Source of the DNA: Apostichopus japonicus
Taxonomy: Eukaryota > Echinodermata > Holothuroidea > Aspidochirotida > Stichopodidae
Length of the DNA stretch: 64,000 bases
Assembly (NCBI RefSeq): GCF_037975245.1
Contig: NC_092573.1
Coordinates: 25,697,265-25,761,264 of the forward strand
Reading direction: 5' to 3'
Below, in pieces: positions 12,381-24,343 of this stretch. The first letter of the stretch is position 1; each line of letters opens with the position of its first letter. A model generated the notes under the pieces. It searched no databases and was not told the origin of the DNA. It saw only the letters and a list, made by a program, of their open reading frames with translations. A program made the translations under genes and the position numbers.

Positions 12381-13400
12381 TCTTTCGTCTAACATTTTTA
12401 TTATTAATACTGAATTTTCGATCTCATGGCCTAGTGTCATACGAATACCAGTCTTTTATTGAATTACACTTTACAAGTTGGTAGGTTACAAGGCTACGCA
12501 TGCCGGTGCGTGTATGGAATACATGAGAAATGACATTTAAATATCAAGTTCATCACTTCGAACTGGTAAAAGACCGTGAGAAAGAAACTCTGCGATTGCT
12601 TACGACTCATTCAATCGTTCCAAATATATTTGCTTCTTTATTTTCCATATATATGTATATATTGTCCTCTCCTCCTGTACTTTTGGTTCTCATCAAATAA
12701 AAAGATACACAAGTATTAGAGTATTAAAAGAGGTAGGCTAGGAGTATCGGGATGTAGATAAAGTAACTCTAAAATACATACCAACTTTGTCGACTTTTGT
12801 AACTATGCATGGCGCACAAATATAGGGACGAAAAGTTTTAATTCAACAACATATTGGCTTATCTGATTATATAGTATAAGGATGCCATTGCAAGTTTGGT
12901 ATGCCAAATTCGGTTAAGTTTCAGTTGAGCAATAAGCTATAAGCTCACTCCAAACGAAGTTATGCTGCTGTGCCAAGCACTGTGGCAGGTACAGTACAGG
13001 CAACCTGTTCATCTAAAATTCTAAACGATTGGAACATTTCTCTCAAACGCACTCCCGAAAAACATATCTACACTCGTTCCCGGTTGTCAATCATCGTCAC
13101 GTTCGTAGTTGGACTGAGTGATACTCACTTATATGGGCACGGACGGGACTGCATTTCTATCGATTTTCTTTTTCCGACTTTCAGTCTTCCCGCCGTTGTC
13201 AGTGTAAATGAACGACAGTGAAGTGTGAATAACATCTCCTCAGTGGTTTTCATTTGAGATCATTCTGCTTATTGCAGGATTTTTCCTCTAGCTCGTTTTC
13301 AGCAAGTTATTTTGGAAGTGCAAATTTTATGGAACGCCAAAGGGAATGAAGAATATGTTGTATTAAGTTTACATGCTTATGTCAAATTACACGATATTCG
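12381..13400. other. Non-coding stretch, no gene recognised
   Basis: AT-rich sequence. An 83-codon frame at 12970-13221 has no recognisable domain and no clear splice context. Confidence 0.4.
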
Positions 13401-13402
13401 CG

Positions 13403-13485
13403 TATTCATATGACTATGAATACGCTTATGCATATTCATACCCGCGTGTTCATACGACAATGAATATGCGTATGCTTATTCATGA
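13403..13485. repeat. Imperfect inverted and direct ATTCATA/TATGAATA repeat
   Basis: The 20-mer at 13418-13437 is an inverted copy of 13462-13481 with two mismatches. Nearby TATTCATA and TATGAATA words add further palindromic symmetry. Confidence 0.7.
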
Positions 13486-13499
13486 TACGTTAGTCGTCT

Positions 13500-15080
13500 T
13501 AATTATTCAAATAGGTTACAAGGAAATTTCACTCCTTCGATCCGGATTCTATCGATAATCCTGGTAGAGGTAGGTAGTTGTTGTAAAGTTAGATTTTGCA
13601 GAGGCCCTTGACGGGAATTTGGGGAGGGAGGGGGGGGGGGGGATAATATTGTCCTCCAAACTAGTCTTTCCTTTCTCCTCTGTAACTTCAGACGTCCACC
13701 GCAGAAACTGGACATTGCTAACATCCATGTAACAATAGACCTATATGGGCTACAACAACAATTCTGGTCAAGAATATAAATAATTCACAGTGAGCAAATG
13801 GCATTGGATGCATTTCGTTTCTCTAAGGAAATTCTAAGGGAAAATGAAACGTTAGCTCGATCACAATGTAAATAGGGAGACAAAAAGCCAAGTATCATTA
13901 TTGGTCTATGTGATATGGAGATAAACTGTCATGTACAACTTGCCAAAATAGCTAAGAAAAACTTACTCCATTTGGGAGATATGATAGAATTAATGTTTCT
14001 TCACACAAGGCTGAAGACTTGACCAAGTCTAAATATGACATCATCGAGCCACGTGTGTCTCACTTGTTTATGTTTGTTTTTCAGTATTTATTACAATCAA
14101 TTTCTGTAATGGAGATTGGGGTTTTCAAATGCTGAATCTAAAATGACGTAATGATGGTGCAACTATGAAAATGGGAATAGGATATCCCAGACGAAGCAAG
14201 CTTTTCACGTTATATATATCCCACCTGATGCCGTGGGGGTATATTTGTTTCAGATTGCGCCCAATTGTACCATGGTGCACGCCATAATTCAGACAGCTTG
14301 CTTACAACTACCACTTTCCTTACCCTTGCGTAAGCAATTTCAGGTAAAGGAAAATAATGTCTTTGCCATATTCAAGCCGCTGCTTTAGCCTCTTTAAGAG
14401 TTTAAGAGGGTGGAATAACTGTCTTGTAACTCCCTGTCCTCCATCCACGCTGATCGAAGAAGCTGGATACAGAGCCCTATTGTCTTAGAACGAAGGAGTC
14501 TTTCGTTTTTAATGGCATTTTCAATAAAAATTTGTTGGCTCCCAGACACATGATTAATTTGACCACATTACGTTATTATCTACAAAATAAGAAACTCTTG
14601 AGGGGAATGATATGCATTGGGAATACATAATGTTGACCCTGTGTGAAGTATAGATATCCACATTACCTGTCTGTCCACCATTTAATTATAGGCCTAGGAA
14701 TATGCATTGGCGTATTCAAAGCTACATTTAAATCATTATGTTACGTATACATTGTCATCGTATGTAAGTAATGCATCTTCTAATTATAGTTTATAATCTT
14801 GTAAAATCAGAGCATCATCGCATAGTACAACGTCGTATTGAGTACAATACAATTACAGGAGACTTTATCCGTCGTAGTACATCATCGTACTGTGTGACGC
14901 GTTTGGCGCTCCATAACTCAGTATACTCATCATATAGCCTTCGTGATGTGAACCACAGAAAGTGTGATGTGAACACCCAAAATAGTTGACTGAATGATTA
15001 ACGAAGATTTTGCAGTTAAGCAGCTTAGTCAATTACATAACTCAGAAAAAGCCGTTTCAATGTAACTTCGTAACGTTAGT
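13500..15080. other. Non-coding stretch, no gene recognised
   Basis: Holds a 13-G run (13630-13642) and otherwise ordinary AT-rich sequence. No exon or RNA gene found. Confidence 0.4.
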
Positions 15081-15099
15081 TCTTTTTTTTTCTTGTTCT

Positions 15100-15980
15100 T
15101 TTTGCGCTCTAGGCCCTAGCGCCAAAAGTAAAGTGTTGTTTTGATAGTAACTGTAAGTTAGGCCCATAGAAATTGAACTAGCCTAGGCCTACTTCAAGTT
15201 CTATTGATGAAAGTTGATACTTAGGTTAGGACCAAGGCTAGGCCTGTGATAGACATATGTTACTATACTTGTTTGTCCTAGCATTAATACATTTGGGAAG
15301 GATAACACGCTTGCCAGTCCAACTCCTCTGCAAAAGTTGTATGAGGTTTTCTACCAGGGATTGATTGTGCTGTCCAAAGAGCTAGATGCACCGCTAAGCT
15401 TAGGCCTTGTTAAACTTTCAGCTGCTGTATTGTTATTCATAATTCACTGGACCCTGGATATAGTTAGCCTAAGCCCCCAGACGGGCTATGGCTGTCATTT
15501 CAGATGCGATATGAGTAAAGCCTAACGACAGAAACTATTACCACCTCATTTTACTTAAAACTGTATCACTAATGATACATCCACATGCCAGAATAACATG
15601 GGATGACAGTTACATGTCCTGGGCTTATCATTAACAATTCAATACTAAGAAAATAGGCTAAGCCTAACTTAGGACTACGTATGTAGCCTTGCCCTTGGGC
15701 AAACTTACGTTAGCCTAGGTCATAACTTAAGCCTAGAATATTTCAGTCTATTAACATATCTAGAATTGTACAAATATTCAAACACATCCTCCAATGTTGC
15801 AACATATTCCCAACATTGTAAATGTGGCAAAAGGGCATTTAAGCAATATTGGCCTAGACAGTAGTCAGAGTTTTGAGGTAGGCCAAAGCCTTCTCAGCCT
15901 ATCCATGTATGTTCTGGACAGTAGCTTTATAGGCTACAGTATTTTCCTAAATTTACTCAACTATGAATTAAAGGCTTAAT
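15100..15980. other. Stretch enriched in TAGGCCTA/AGCCTA words
   Basis: The words AGGCCT, TAGGCC, AGCCTA, TAGCCT and CTTAGGC recur on both strands roughly every 30 to 60 bases, far more often than in neighbouring sequence. No coding exon is convincing here; the short frames at 15337-15525 and 15794-15979 lack family features. Confidence 0.5.
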
Positions 15981-17255
15981 GATATTCACTAACCATGTTC
16001 GGACAAAGCTTTGTAGGCAAAACGACACACTCTAGTCAGTACTCATGCTAGCATGTCTTCCTTTGATGACTGTGACTGAATGTAAACATGCACAAGCTTT
16101 ATCACTCTCACTTCATAAGGTGAGATCTTTTACCCACTTTGCAACATTAACATTCTAACTGAGAACTGCATGCACAGACTAATATGGAAATATTACACAA
16201 AAGTAGGTGTGTGTGGGAAGGGGGTTGCTTGCTTTTTCATGTCATTGTTCAGGGACAATTATTACACTATCTGAGTGGAGCATATAAATAACTTTAGGCT
16301 CTATCTGGAGATATACTAACTAAGGGAATGTGTTAGCATGTCCACAAGAAATGCACATAGGTAAAAGATAGTTAAGGACAGCCTCAAACCTTGGAAATTA
16401 ATAGCGAAAGTCAAATAATCTTTGGGTACAGTATTTCCAACAGGATTTCAAAGACACCTGGTCATGGAGGCCTTGAAATATTCCTATTAAGTAAAAAAAA
16501 ATTGTGAAAGACCTGCAGTTGTTCCAATAATTCAATGTACAGTATGTAGTATGTTAATTTTGCACCGTATTTACCAAAAAAGAAAAAGATGATGAAAAAT
16601 GATGAAACAGTAAACATTTCTGTTTATGTTGGTAAAGAAGCAAAGTCTATCACCTAATCCTCACCTGAGCAGTAATAGTCTGTAAAAATTGTTTAGCTTG
16701 GAAGCCAACCTTATCAGTGATCATGTGTTATATCAGTATCTGAACCTTCACTCAGGCTCAATTTTGACCATTTATCATGTTTAATTGCTTTCCTTATAAC
16801 TATGGTTGCTTGTGCTAGTATGTTACATGAAGAAGGAAATAATTAATAGGGTTGTCTGCCATCAACAATACAGCAACATTTTACCAGGAGGCTATTATTT
16901 TATAAAACCAGAGCTGAAACAGTGTATCTGTGATTTAGACTAACTTTGCATTTGTCGTTCATAACAGTGTTATACATGTGTACAGTACGTAGCTGCAATG
17001 ATAGACACAGTAGAAGTGTTCTTTGAGCAGTGAACATACAGTAGATGTCTAACTAGTGATCTTTTTAAAATTGTAATAAATCATTGTGTGGGGTCGAAAA
17101 CCATTACAAGTTACATTCTTCTGGAAAGAAGGTTGAAAATTCATAAAATTGTCATAATTCACAAAGTACTGACATGAGCAAACATTTGTGAAATACTTAT
17201 CAATCCAGCTAATCTTGTGATTTTATCACTCAATACCACTGGCTCTACTCCTAAA
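15981..17255. other. Non-coding stretch, no gene recognised
   Basis: AT-rich sequence with no recognised feature. It may contain the non-coding first exon or promoter of the BORCS8 gene, since the first coding exon is preceded by a splice acceptor, but I cannot place it. Confidence 0.4.
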
Positions 17256-17257
17256 CA

Positions 17258-17615
17258 GTGCATTGTGGTCAAGTGGTTAAGACAGTGGACTTGTGATCTA
17301 CAGTAGGTTTGCAGGTTTGAGTCCTGACTAGCTAATTACATTGTGTCCCTGTGCAGGGCAGCTTATCTCCATTGCCTCTCTTCACCCAGGTGTATTAATG
17401 GGGACTTGCGAGGTAACTTGTAAATATAGTTGTACCCGCCGGTTCGTGGCTGCACCCTACGGGATGTCCCCCAGGGCACACGTAGATGGGTTGCACTGTG
17501 TTGCACTGTGAATTGTGTGGGTACGACAAGTTACCAATGACCAGGGGTTAAGTTGTAAAGTCCTGTGAGGACGCCTTGGCCTCAAACAAGACTGTTAATG
17601 CTCAACTTTAAACAG
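17258..17615 (+). mobile_element. tRNA-derived SINE, full or near full length
   Basis: An RNA polymerase III A box TGGTCAAGTGG (17266-17276) and B box GGTTTGAGTCC (17314-17324) are 37 bases apart, as in a tRNA gene. They are followed by a non-tRNA body containing CCCAGGTGTATTAATGGGGA, a motif style seen in invertebrate SINE2-type elements, and an A-rich 3' end. The tRNA portion does not fold into a clean cloverleaf, so it is a SINE head rather than a working tRNA gene. Confidence 0.8.
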
Positions 17616-18861
17616 AAAGTAAAGAATATTAAAAGAATTCTCAGTGGATTATTGCATTTGATATAAAAGTAATTTAAACAATTTGTTTGGTTGAGATATT
17701 GGCCTCTTATTACAGTTTGACAACTACTAATTTTAGGCCAGGTTAGTGGACTTCCTATTCAAGCTCGCTTGCCCACATTCCAATTTTCTGAGTATTAAAC
17801 AGTACAAAGTTACCATCCATGAATATGCTATTATGGTGGGGGAAAGCTGGTTCACAGGGAGGAGGTATTCCCTTCCCTTTTAGGAAATTTTTGATGCTTA
17901 CTTGCAAAATGTTGTTATAGTTTGCAACCTCCTAAGTTATGGTCAACAGTTATTTTTCTTTCACAAATGTCGTCAATTGCTTCTTTTCCCGAATATTTTG
18001 GCGACCCTGCACACTTTTTGGTGACCCATGAAAGGGTCACAACCCCTCACTTTGAATACTTGGGACGTACAGTACAGTACAGCCATAGGTAGTGTACGTA
18101 TAAGTCCAAGCAAAATGTTACAAATTCTGTTGAGAATTCCACAACATCTGTTTGGACTGATTTTGTTTGAAAGTGGTTTACTGCCTTGGCTGCTTCAGTT
18201 GCCATGCCATCGCAAACTGAAGATTTGATTTTTTTTGACAAAAATTTCAACGTACATTTAAAACTGCAGTATATTTAATACTGTATACATGTGAAAGTGA
18301 ATATTGTGTGTGCTATGATTGCTCATTGCCCTAGTACCGACTGTACTATAGTTCAAAGGTATGCATAAAGGACATTCACCATGAAATATTTAAAAGTAAT
18401 TATTTTCATCACGAAGGATTCAGGGGTATGAACTGCTTTCCAAGTAAAATCAACAATCTCTATTTTCCGTTTCAGTTGTCAAATGAGCAAATTAGGTTGA
18501 TGGGCATGATTAGTCATGGAAGCTTGAAAGTACTGCAATGAATGTAAATCAGTAGACACAGTACACAGGTGGAAATCAACTGCTGAGCAACTTCGAGGTT
18601 ATAGATACTGTAGGCTATAGATTTCACCCAAAAATTCGTAATGCAGATTATTGCTGATCTAGTTATTGGAAACATAATTAGCATACATGATGTATATCTT
18701 CTGATTGAACTGTCCGTAGTTAGATAAAATCTTCATAATTGTTATATCTGTAATGGACAGTAAATTTCATGATTACACGAGTATTACTCATATTTTTAGA
18801 TATATTTGTAATTTTCTCCATGTTTTATTCTCCCTCTCATTTTCTTTATTTTTTTCTGTAG
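17616..18861. other. BORCS8: Non-coding stretch upstream of BORCS8 coding exon 1
   Basis: Probably part of a 5' UTR intron of the BORCS8 gene. It ends in the strong polypyrimidine acceptor TTCTTTATTTTTTTCTGTAG (AG at 18860-18861). No other feature recognised. Confidence 0.45.
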
Positions 18862-18948
18862 TGCTAACAAAGGGATAAGATAAGTCTGCACAAAAGAAAT
18901 TACTTTTAAAGAGTCATTGTCCAGACGTCAGAAGGATGTGACCTGAAA

Positions 18949-19024
18949 ATGCTCGACATCGGTAGCTATAGTATGCAATCCGTCGTAATGGAACCGTCCC
19001 GTAAGCCAGCCACCCATGATAAAG
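18949..19024 (+). CDS. BORCS8: BORC complex subunit 8, coding exon 1
   Basis: First coding exon of a BORCS8 (MEF2BNB) orthologue. BORC is an eight-subunit complex on the lysosome surface that recruits the GTPase ARL8 and kinesin, moving lysosomes outward. The exon lies behind an acceptor at 18861 and has an in-frame stop at 18907-18909. ATG at 18949 opens MLDIGSYSMQSVVM, and later in-frame ATGs at 18973 and 18988 are possible starts. MEPSRKPATHDK from 18988 is the best conserved choice, because human BORCS8 also has only a short leader before KVTDKF. The donor GGTAAGA leaves phase 1, and the split codon G|TG rebuilds the Val of KVTDKF. Joined with exons 2 to 4 and the 28314 terminal exon, the protein is 151 residues (138 from the third Met), against about 119 in human. 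This exon belongs to a tandem triplication. Confidence 0.85.
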
Positions 19025-19162
19025 GTAAGATTACTGTATATTCAGTGATTTACTCATGAATATGTATTTATAAAGTTTGTACAATTGTGAGAAAGCGCAA
19101 TCAAAGTTTATTTTGAAAGAAGACCCTTCAAGTGACAAACAAGTTATAATAGCTATAATATG

Positions 19163-19210
19163 CAATCCTGTGTAATGGAACAGTCCTATAAGCCAGCCAC
19201 CCATGATTAA
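19163..19210 (+). pseudogene. BORCS8 exon 1, second tandem copy, disrupted
   Basis: A copy of the first coding exon. Its reading frame corresponds to ATG at 19175 but ends in TAA at 19208-19210, where copy 1 has the AAA codon before the donor. The donor GGTAAGA is intact. It can no longer contribute a through-reading N terminus, though it could still serve as untranslated sequence. Confidence 0.8.
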
Positions 19211-19350
19211 GGTAAGATAACTGTATATTCAGTGATTTACTCATGAATATGTATTCATATAGTTTGTACCATTTTGAGAAAGTGCAGTTATATATAGTTT
19301 ATTTTTAAAGAAGACCCTTCAAGTGACAAACAATTTATAATAGCTATAGT

Positions 19351-19402
19351 ATGCTAACTTCCGTAATGGAACCATCCCGTATGCCAGCCACCCATGATAA
19401 AG
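19351..19402 (+). CDS. BORCS8: BORCS8 exon 1, third tandem copy, frame intact
   Basis: Third copy of the first coding exon. From ATG at 19351 or 19366 the frame stays open into GATAAAG and a donor-like GGTACGA, in the same phase as copy 1. It would encode MEPSRMPATHDK joined to exon 2, one Lys-to-Met change from copy 1. There is no strong acceptor directly before it, so use would need its own promoter or the weak TTTATTTTTAAAG site upstream. It may be an alternative first exon or a neutral relic. Confidence 0.4.
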
Positions 19403-19523
19403 GTACGATTATATTCAGTGACTTACTCATGAATATGTATTTATATACAGTAGTTTGTACGGTCATTGTGAGAAAGCGCCGTCACAGTTTATTTTGAAAG
19501 AAGACCCTTCAAGTGACAAACAA

Positions 19524-21734
19524 GACTAATAAATTACGTTTAAGAAGGTCATCTATACATTGAAATGGATAATTTTTGTACTCATCAATACACACTTTCA
19601 CTGTGTGATCTCATTTGTTTAAAACCTGGCTTTTAATATCTGCAGTTTCCTCTATGTTCAGGAGGTAAAACTATGAACAGGAATTTGCAGTACAGAATCT
19701 TGGTACAGAAACATATGTACATTGTCAGTTTTAATTTTAAGTTTATAGTATTGTTGTAGTTTGGGGTCCTTTCTTCATTGAGGCAGAGATATCTGTTCAT
19801 TGCAAAAGACATTGCTCTGTGTTTGCATAAATACAGTAGAACCTAGCAGATGGTCTTCAATAGGACCCACGGTGTCTCCGCATGTTAGGCTGCAGTTTTG
19901 AGTTGTTGTCACTTTCCATCCCTCTGACCAAACCCTGTGAGATGGGGCTCTTTCCAAATGCTGTATCTAAATGGATGAAACTCTTAATATGACCTACTGC
20001 AGTGATGGAATTGGTTTCAATATTAACATTCTACCTTGAAAATATTTTTTTAAAAATAAAAGAGAAAGTCAAAGGTTTCAGCTTGTTGTGGCTTTGTAAT
20101 ATAACATCACATATTTAGCAAATGACTGCCCCCAGACAAGGCTATTAAGGAGGATATCTCCTGACCGAAGCAAAAATCTCTCTTGGCTGTTTTGGAGGAT
20201 TGTTGATCACACCAATCTCTATCATATCAGCAGATCAAAACGTTGAGTTTGCGTCTCCTTTAAGCATGTCACTTTTGAAACCCAAGTATTTTTGGCGGTG
20301 ATAGTTATTGGAATGTATCTCTCAAGGAAGCTGGAAGGGAAAGTGGGGCATATCAAAGGTAAAAAGCTTGTGCTATAATTAAAAAGCAGTTTCCATCATT
20401 CGGTTTGTGCGAGTTTGTTAAAAAATTGTACCAAACCATCCAAGCTTCACTCAAACGGAAATTTGAAGTAGGTCAAAGTGCGACACTCCTCTAGATTAGT
20501 TAGATAAAATTTTAAGTATCTAGTAATATATGGATCTGTTTCAGTCTAAAAACATTTCTTCTCTCTTTATTTGTAAATTTTCTGCAACTATTTGAAACAA
20601 TTTTCTTTTTTGGTCCTCTTGTTTTCACAGATGGTCATGACCTGGAGTTGCATACAAAAGTAAAGAGAGGTATAAAAATTTCATAGCAATTTTAAAATTT
20701 GTTGTACTACTTTGGTGATGTTTTTAAAGGCACCACCTTAGGAACAACCTGCAAAGAGTGATATTGTAGCAAAATTGTATCAAAAGTTAATATTAATTAA
20801 TTGCAACTTGGAAGTGAAAATGCGTGTGTCATCATCAGGGAATGGATTAAAACCATTTGGAAGTGGACTCTTGAGGTAATATTTCTTGGATGCTAAGAAA
20901 CAGCAATGGCCCTGAGACAGATCTATGTGGACATCAGTGGAGACAATACATATTGGGGATGGGTGCTCCTGGGCTGAGGTGCAACCACCTTTACAGTATG
21001 GGGGGGGGGCTAAGATGTTAAGTCATTCAGTGGAAGGGTATCCTCTCCCCTTTGTTAAATTTTAGTAAAGTGGCTAAAGCCCCCCCCTCCCCCCTGAAGT
21101 ACAAGTTGCTTTGCCCCTGGTCTCGGGATTAGCAAAACATCTCAATCTCTGTTTGTGGTATTCACACTGCTTTCTGTTTTAACGCAGACAAACATTACAC
21201 TTAGCATTTATGTCATCGGGACAAAGGGTTTGTGATGTGACCCTGGCAGTAAAACTTATCAGTGTATGTACAAGAAGGCTTACTCTGGTAACCAAATGTT
21301 TAGCCATATGAGTGCTACAATAACTGTACCTTGTATCAAATATAAACACTAACTGAATATGCATATATTGAGGTCAACAGAATGTCATGTTGTTTTAGCA
21401 TCAGCATTTTACTCCATGAAGAAACTATAAAGTAATCTAGTACTTCCCAACCTTTCAGAACAGAAATGATCTACTTTAAATACTTACATGTAACAAACTT
21501 GTCATGTTTAGTAATATTGTTTACCACATGCAGGGTTTGTTTGTTGCAGTGATAGCATTAATACCAGTGTATATTGAGGGGTGCATTAGGTAGCACTAAT
21601 ATATACTTGCTAATGAACGAATCACAGCATGCATTCCATGACAACTGCTGCAATGGGGATTTTCACATTATTCATTTTGGAGATTTAATATGCAGAATTT
21701 AATTTCGGGATAACTTTCTTCCATCTACCTACAG
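19524..21734. other. BORCS8: BORCS8 intron between coding exons 1 and 2
   Basis: AT-rich intron sequence with runs of G (21000-21009) and C (around 21078). No other gene recognised. Confidence 0.6.
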
Positions 21735-21847
21735 TGACAGATAAATTCTCGGAGTGTATTCACATCGTAGCCAACGAACCATCGTTGGGGCTCTTCAGAA
21801 TTCAAGAGCATGTCCGCAAGACCCTTCCCCAGCTTGCTCACACAAAA
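21735..21847 (+). CDS. BORCS8: BORC complex subunit 8, coding exon 2
   Basis: The acceptor CTACCTACAG is followed by 113 bases encoding the conserved core, beginning (V)TDKFSECIHIVANEPSLG and continuing LFRIQEHVRKTLPQLAHTK. Human BORCS8 reads KVTDKFTESVYVLANEPSVA and then LYRLQEHVRRSLPELAQHK, so the match runs through the whole exon without gaps. It ends AAA followed by the donor GTAAGG, leaving phase 0. This is the strongest single piece of evidence for the gene. Confidence 0.95.
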
Positions 21848-22133
21848 GTAAGGTTTTTATCATGTATACACCCCAATGCTGTACATATAAAGTCTTCTGA
21901 ACCATTGCTCAGTTTCATACATCTGATGCAGTGATTCTCACATGATCGAAGACACCCAATCATGTGATCATAATCAGTCACAAAGCCAATCAAGAGGACG
22001 GATAAATTAGGATAGGAAACGGTTGCTCTAGCTTCTAATCATTCCTTCACCTGTCAGCATACTTGCATTATCAGTCAGAGAAAGGGGGGGGGGGAAGACA
22101 TTAAAGTTTACAATTACAACTGAAGGTTTTCAG
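21848..22133. other. BORCS8: BORCS8 intron 2, left part
   Basis: Intron sequence with an 11-G run (22084-22094), ending in the acceptor-like GAAGGTTTTCAG before the candidate alternative exon at 22134. Confidence 0.5.
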
Positions 22134-22394
22134 AAAGCCTCCTTTGATTACCAGCACATAAGTTTTCACATCAATGTTGAGGCACAGAGTGAATTATTGA
22201 TTAGGACGGTTGACAAGTTTCTGTTCGTTAAGAAATGCTCCGAGATGGAGGTGAATGCGGATGAACCTACGGTGGAGGAGGATCCTTCAAGCCTCGACTT
22301 TATAATAGTGTCCGACTCAAGTCAGCTAAAAGATGATAGGCATCCGCAGACAATTGAGAGAATGGAAGATCTCTTCCTTATGAGTGATAATTAA
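22134..22394 (+). CDS. BORCS8: Candidate alternative terminal exon of BORCS8
   Basis: Behind the acceptor GGTTTTCAG (AG at 22132-22133) there are 86 open codons ending in TAA at 22392-22394, in the same phase (0) that exon 2 leaves. The peptide starts KASFDYQHISFHINVEAQSE, then has an acidic stretch EVNADEPTVEEDPSSLD and ends ERMEDLFLMSDN. Codon usage and length look coding, unusual for the surrounding AT-rich DNA. I do not recognise the sequence and it does not align convincingly with the BORCS8 helical region it would replace. It could be a short isoform that loses the C-terminal half, the last exon of some other gene, or chance. Confidence 0.4.
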   Translation, partial: KASFDYQHISFHINVEAQSELLIRTVDKFLFVKKCSEMEVNADEPTVEEDPSSLDFIIVSDSSQLKDDRHPQTIERMEDLFLMSDN

Positions 22395-23318
22395 GGTCTG
22401 TTTTATTGATCGGAAGCTGCCAGAGACATGTAATTAATACTGCTTGATCTCCCAGCTTCATTGAGGGTTCTCGTTACAAATAATAAGTTAATTTGTCTCC
22501 GGCTGTACCGATAAAAGCAGCCCGAGGCCATGATCCAGGTGTCATGACATCGCAGACTACTCAGAAATTGTTTGTGTAAGATACATTCCCGCATTGTGTA
22601 GTGCTCCAAGGTACATGACCGATCAGCTGTGTTCAAGGGGTTAACCTGTCTATCTGGGTGTTGCAGATTAGAGAGTAGCAAATAATGAATTTGTTCCAGT
22701 TATGAAGAAGATTTTTCGATTAAAATGATTTCCTAATCTTTTGAGATGGCAAGAACATTTAAGGTAATATATTGATTACTTGGTGTATTATGAGGCTTTA
22801 CCATCTTGAAAGAACCGACGGTGATGTATCAGAAATGGCTTTTTAAGTGGCACCTCAGACAGAAATACAAGTAACAAGCTTTGCTGAGGGGGTGGGGGGT
22901 AGGGGGAGGAACTATTACAAATGGGTAATTTAGGTTTGTTTCTGGATGAATAATGCAACCTTAAATTATAAACATGGACAGGATTGGACCTTGTAATCAC
23001 CAAGTTTCTAGATTTCAGTATTTCTGTAGTCAGTAGCATAGCACTGGATCACACCTAATCTGAATAACGATTTGTTCGTGGAGAGGGTGACAAAAAACCA
23101 CCTGATTCCATCAACAACAAAAATAATACAAAAGTAAAGTACATAAAAGAAAATATCTCAAAGGTATACTGTTAAATGACAAAAGAATGATAATAATGGA
23201 AAAAAAAGTGGAAAGAAGTAAATGGAACATAAATTGATTTAAGGTGCTTGAAGTTATAACCCTTGATTTAATATTTAATAGGTATCACTTTTGGACCATC
23301 TTGTTTATCTCTCTTTAG
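22395..23318. other. BORCS8: BORCS8 intron 2, right part
   Basis: AT-rich intron sequence ending in the acceptor TATCTCTCTTTAG. No feature recognised beyond simple G-rich patches near 22890. Confidence 0.55.
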
Positions 23319-23383
23319 GTGGAGCTAGCCCAACTACAGCAGAAGGTTCAAGGGTCATGTTATGACGTAGACTATGCCATAAA
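23319..23383 (+). CDS. BORCS8: BORC complex subunit 8, coding exon 3
   Basis: Sixty-five bases read in phase 0 from exon 2: VELAQLQQKVQGSCYDVDYAI, then two bases of an Asn codon before the donor GTAAGT. The human counterpart ADMQRWEEQSQGAIYTVEYA aligns without gaps, keeping QxxxQG and the VD/VEYA end. The segment is predicted to continue the helical, coiled-coil-prone body of the subunit. Confidence 0.9.
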
Positions 23384-24343
23384 GTAAGTATCTCACATAA
23401 AGTGCTTCACTCCAGTGGAATATTAAATTTGAACATGTTCAACGGAGATAAATTTGATAAAAATCTAACACAGATGTGCTAGACTATATTTTGTCCTTTA
23501 AAATCATAAAAATGTGTTTAATTTTTTACTCGTACTTGTCTTTTGATATCTCCTTGAAGATAGATACAGTTGGAATATTTGTAGATTGGCATTCAATGTA
23601 TCATGAAGTCGAGTTCTCACAAAAATACTGTTTGTAATAAAGTTTCTCTGCATCAAAACATTTCTAGTCCATTTGCAACAAAACAAAAAAAGGGAGTTCT
23701 GCCATCATCTCAAATTTTGTTTTATATTTTGCTCTATTTGAAAAAGCAATTCTTTGACTTTTTGTGGTTTAAATGGACCTACATAGTGATGTGCGAAACT
23801 GACCACAAGGTTTCAAAAACTTAATTCCAATATTTAACCATCTTCTGTTTTTATACTTTACTCATCATATTTTAGCAACAATCTCATTTGCAAGTTTATG
23901 TAGTGGTACATACTGAGCCTGGCACAGCTCAATGAATCTACTTTACTGTCGAAAAATGAACTCTTAAAGGCATTGAAGATTCACTCCGAACCACGTGTTG
24001 CCCTCTGAAAAAGTTAACTTTCCGTTGCTTGCAAGTGAAGTTTTCTTCTTGTCGCTACAAAATGCAGACAGTAATGAAATGTGATACCTTGTTATCTTTA
24101 TCTGGACCTGAGCTGTCCATCGCTGCTATGTACACCGTGTTGTGGGTATTCACTGTAGCTGTATGTATTGACGGTACACTAGTGTCTAATTACCGACGGT
24201 AGCAAGCTGTGTTTGTATTTTCTGGGATCGATGGTGGTGTCTGACACTTCTGTTACACCTCATTCGAAACTAGGTCAGATTAACGGCATGAGACCTTTCT
24301 TTGTGCGCGAGTCTTTACACCCTTTAAACTGATTTATTTGCAG
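23384..24343. other. BORCS8: BORCS8 intron 3
   Basis: AT-rich on the left and less so at 23980-24280, where the denser sequence may be an old interspersed element I cannot name. It ends in the acceptor TTATTTGCAG. Confidence 0.55.

Larger units (their letters stand above)
18963..19523 (+). repeat. BORCS8: Tandem triplication of BORCS8 coding exon 1 and its donor
   Basis: Three copies of a unit of about 187-191 bp start at 18963, 19150 and 19341. Each carries the TAGCTATA lead, the coding segment with the shared CCAGCCACCCATGAT, a splice-donor sequence, the flanking ACTCATGAATATGTATT and the GAAGACCCTTCAAGTGACAA end. Similarity covers exon and intron alike, so this is a local DNA duplication. 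Confidence 0.95.

Noticed and set aside
12141-12484. Ser/Pro-rich and Trp/Met/Asp-rich frames
   Set aside because: Translations of the GTCC/ATCC microsatellite.
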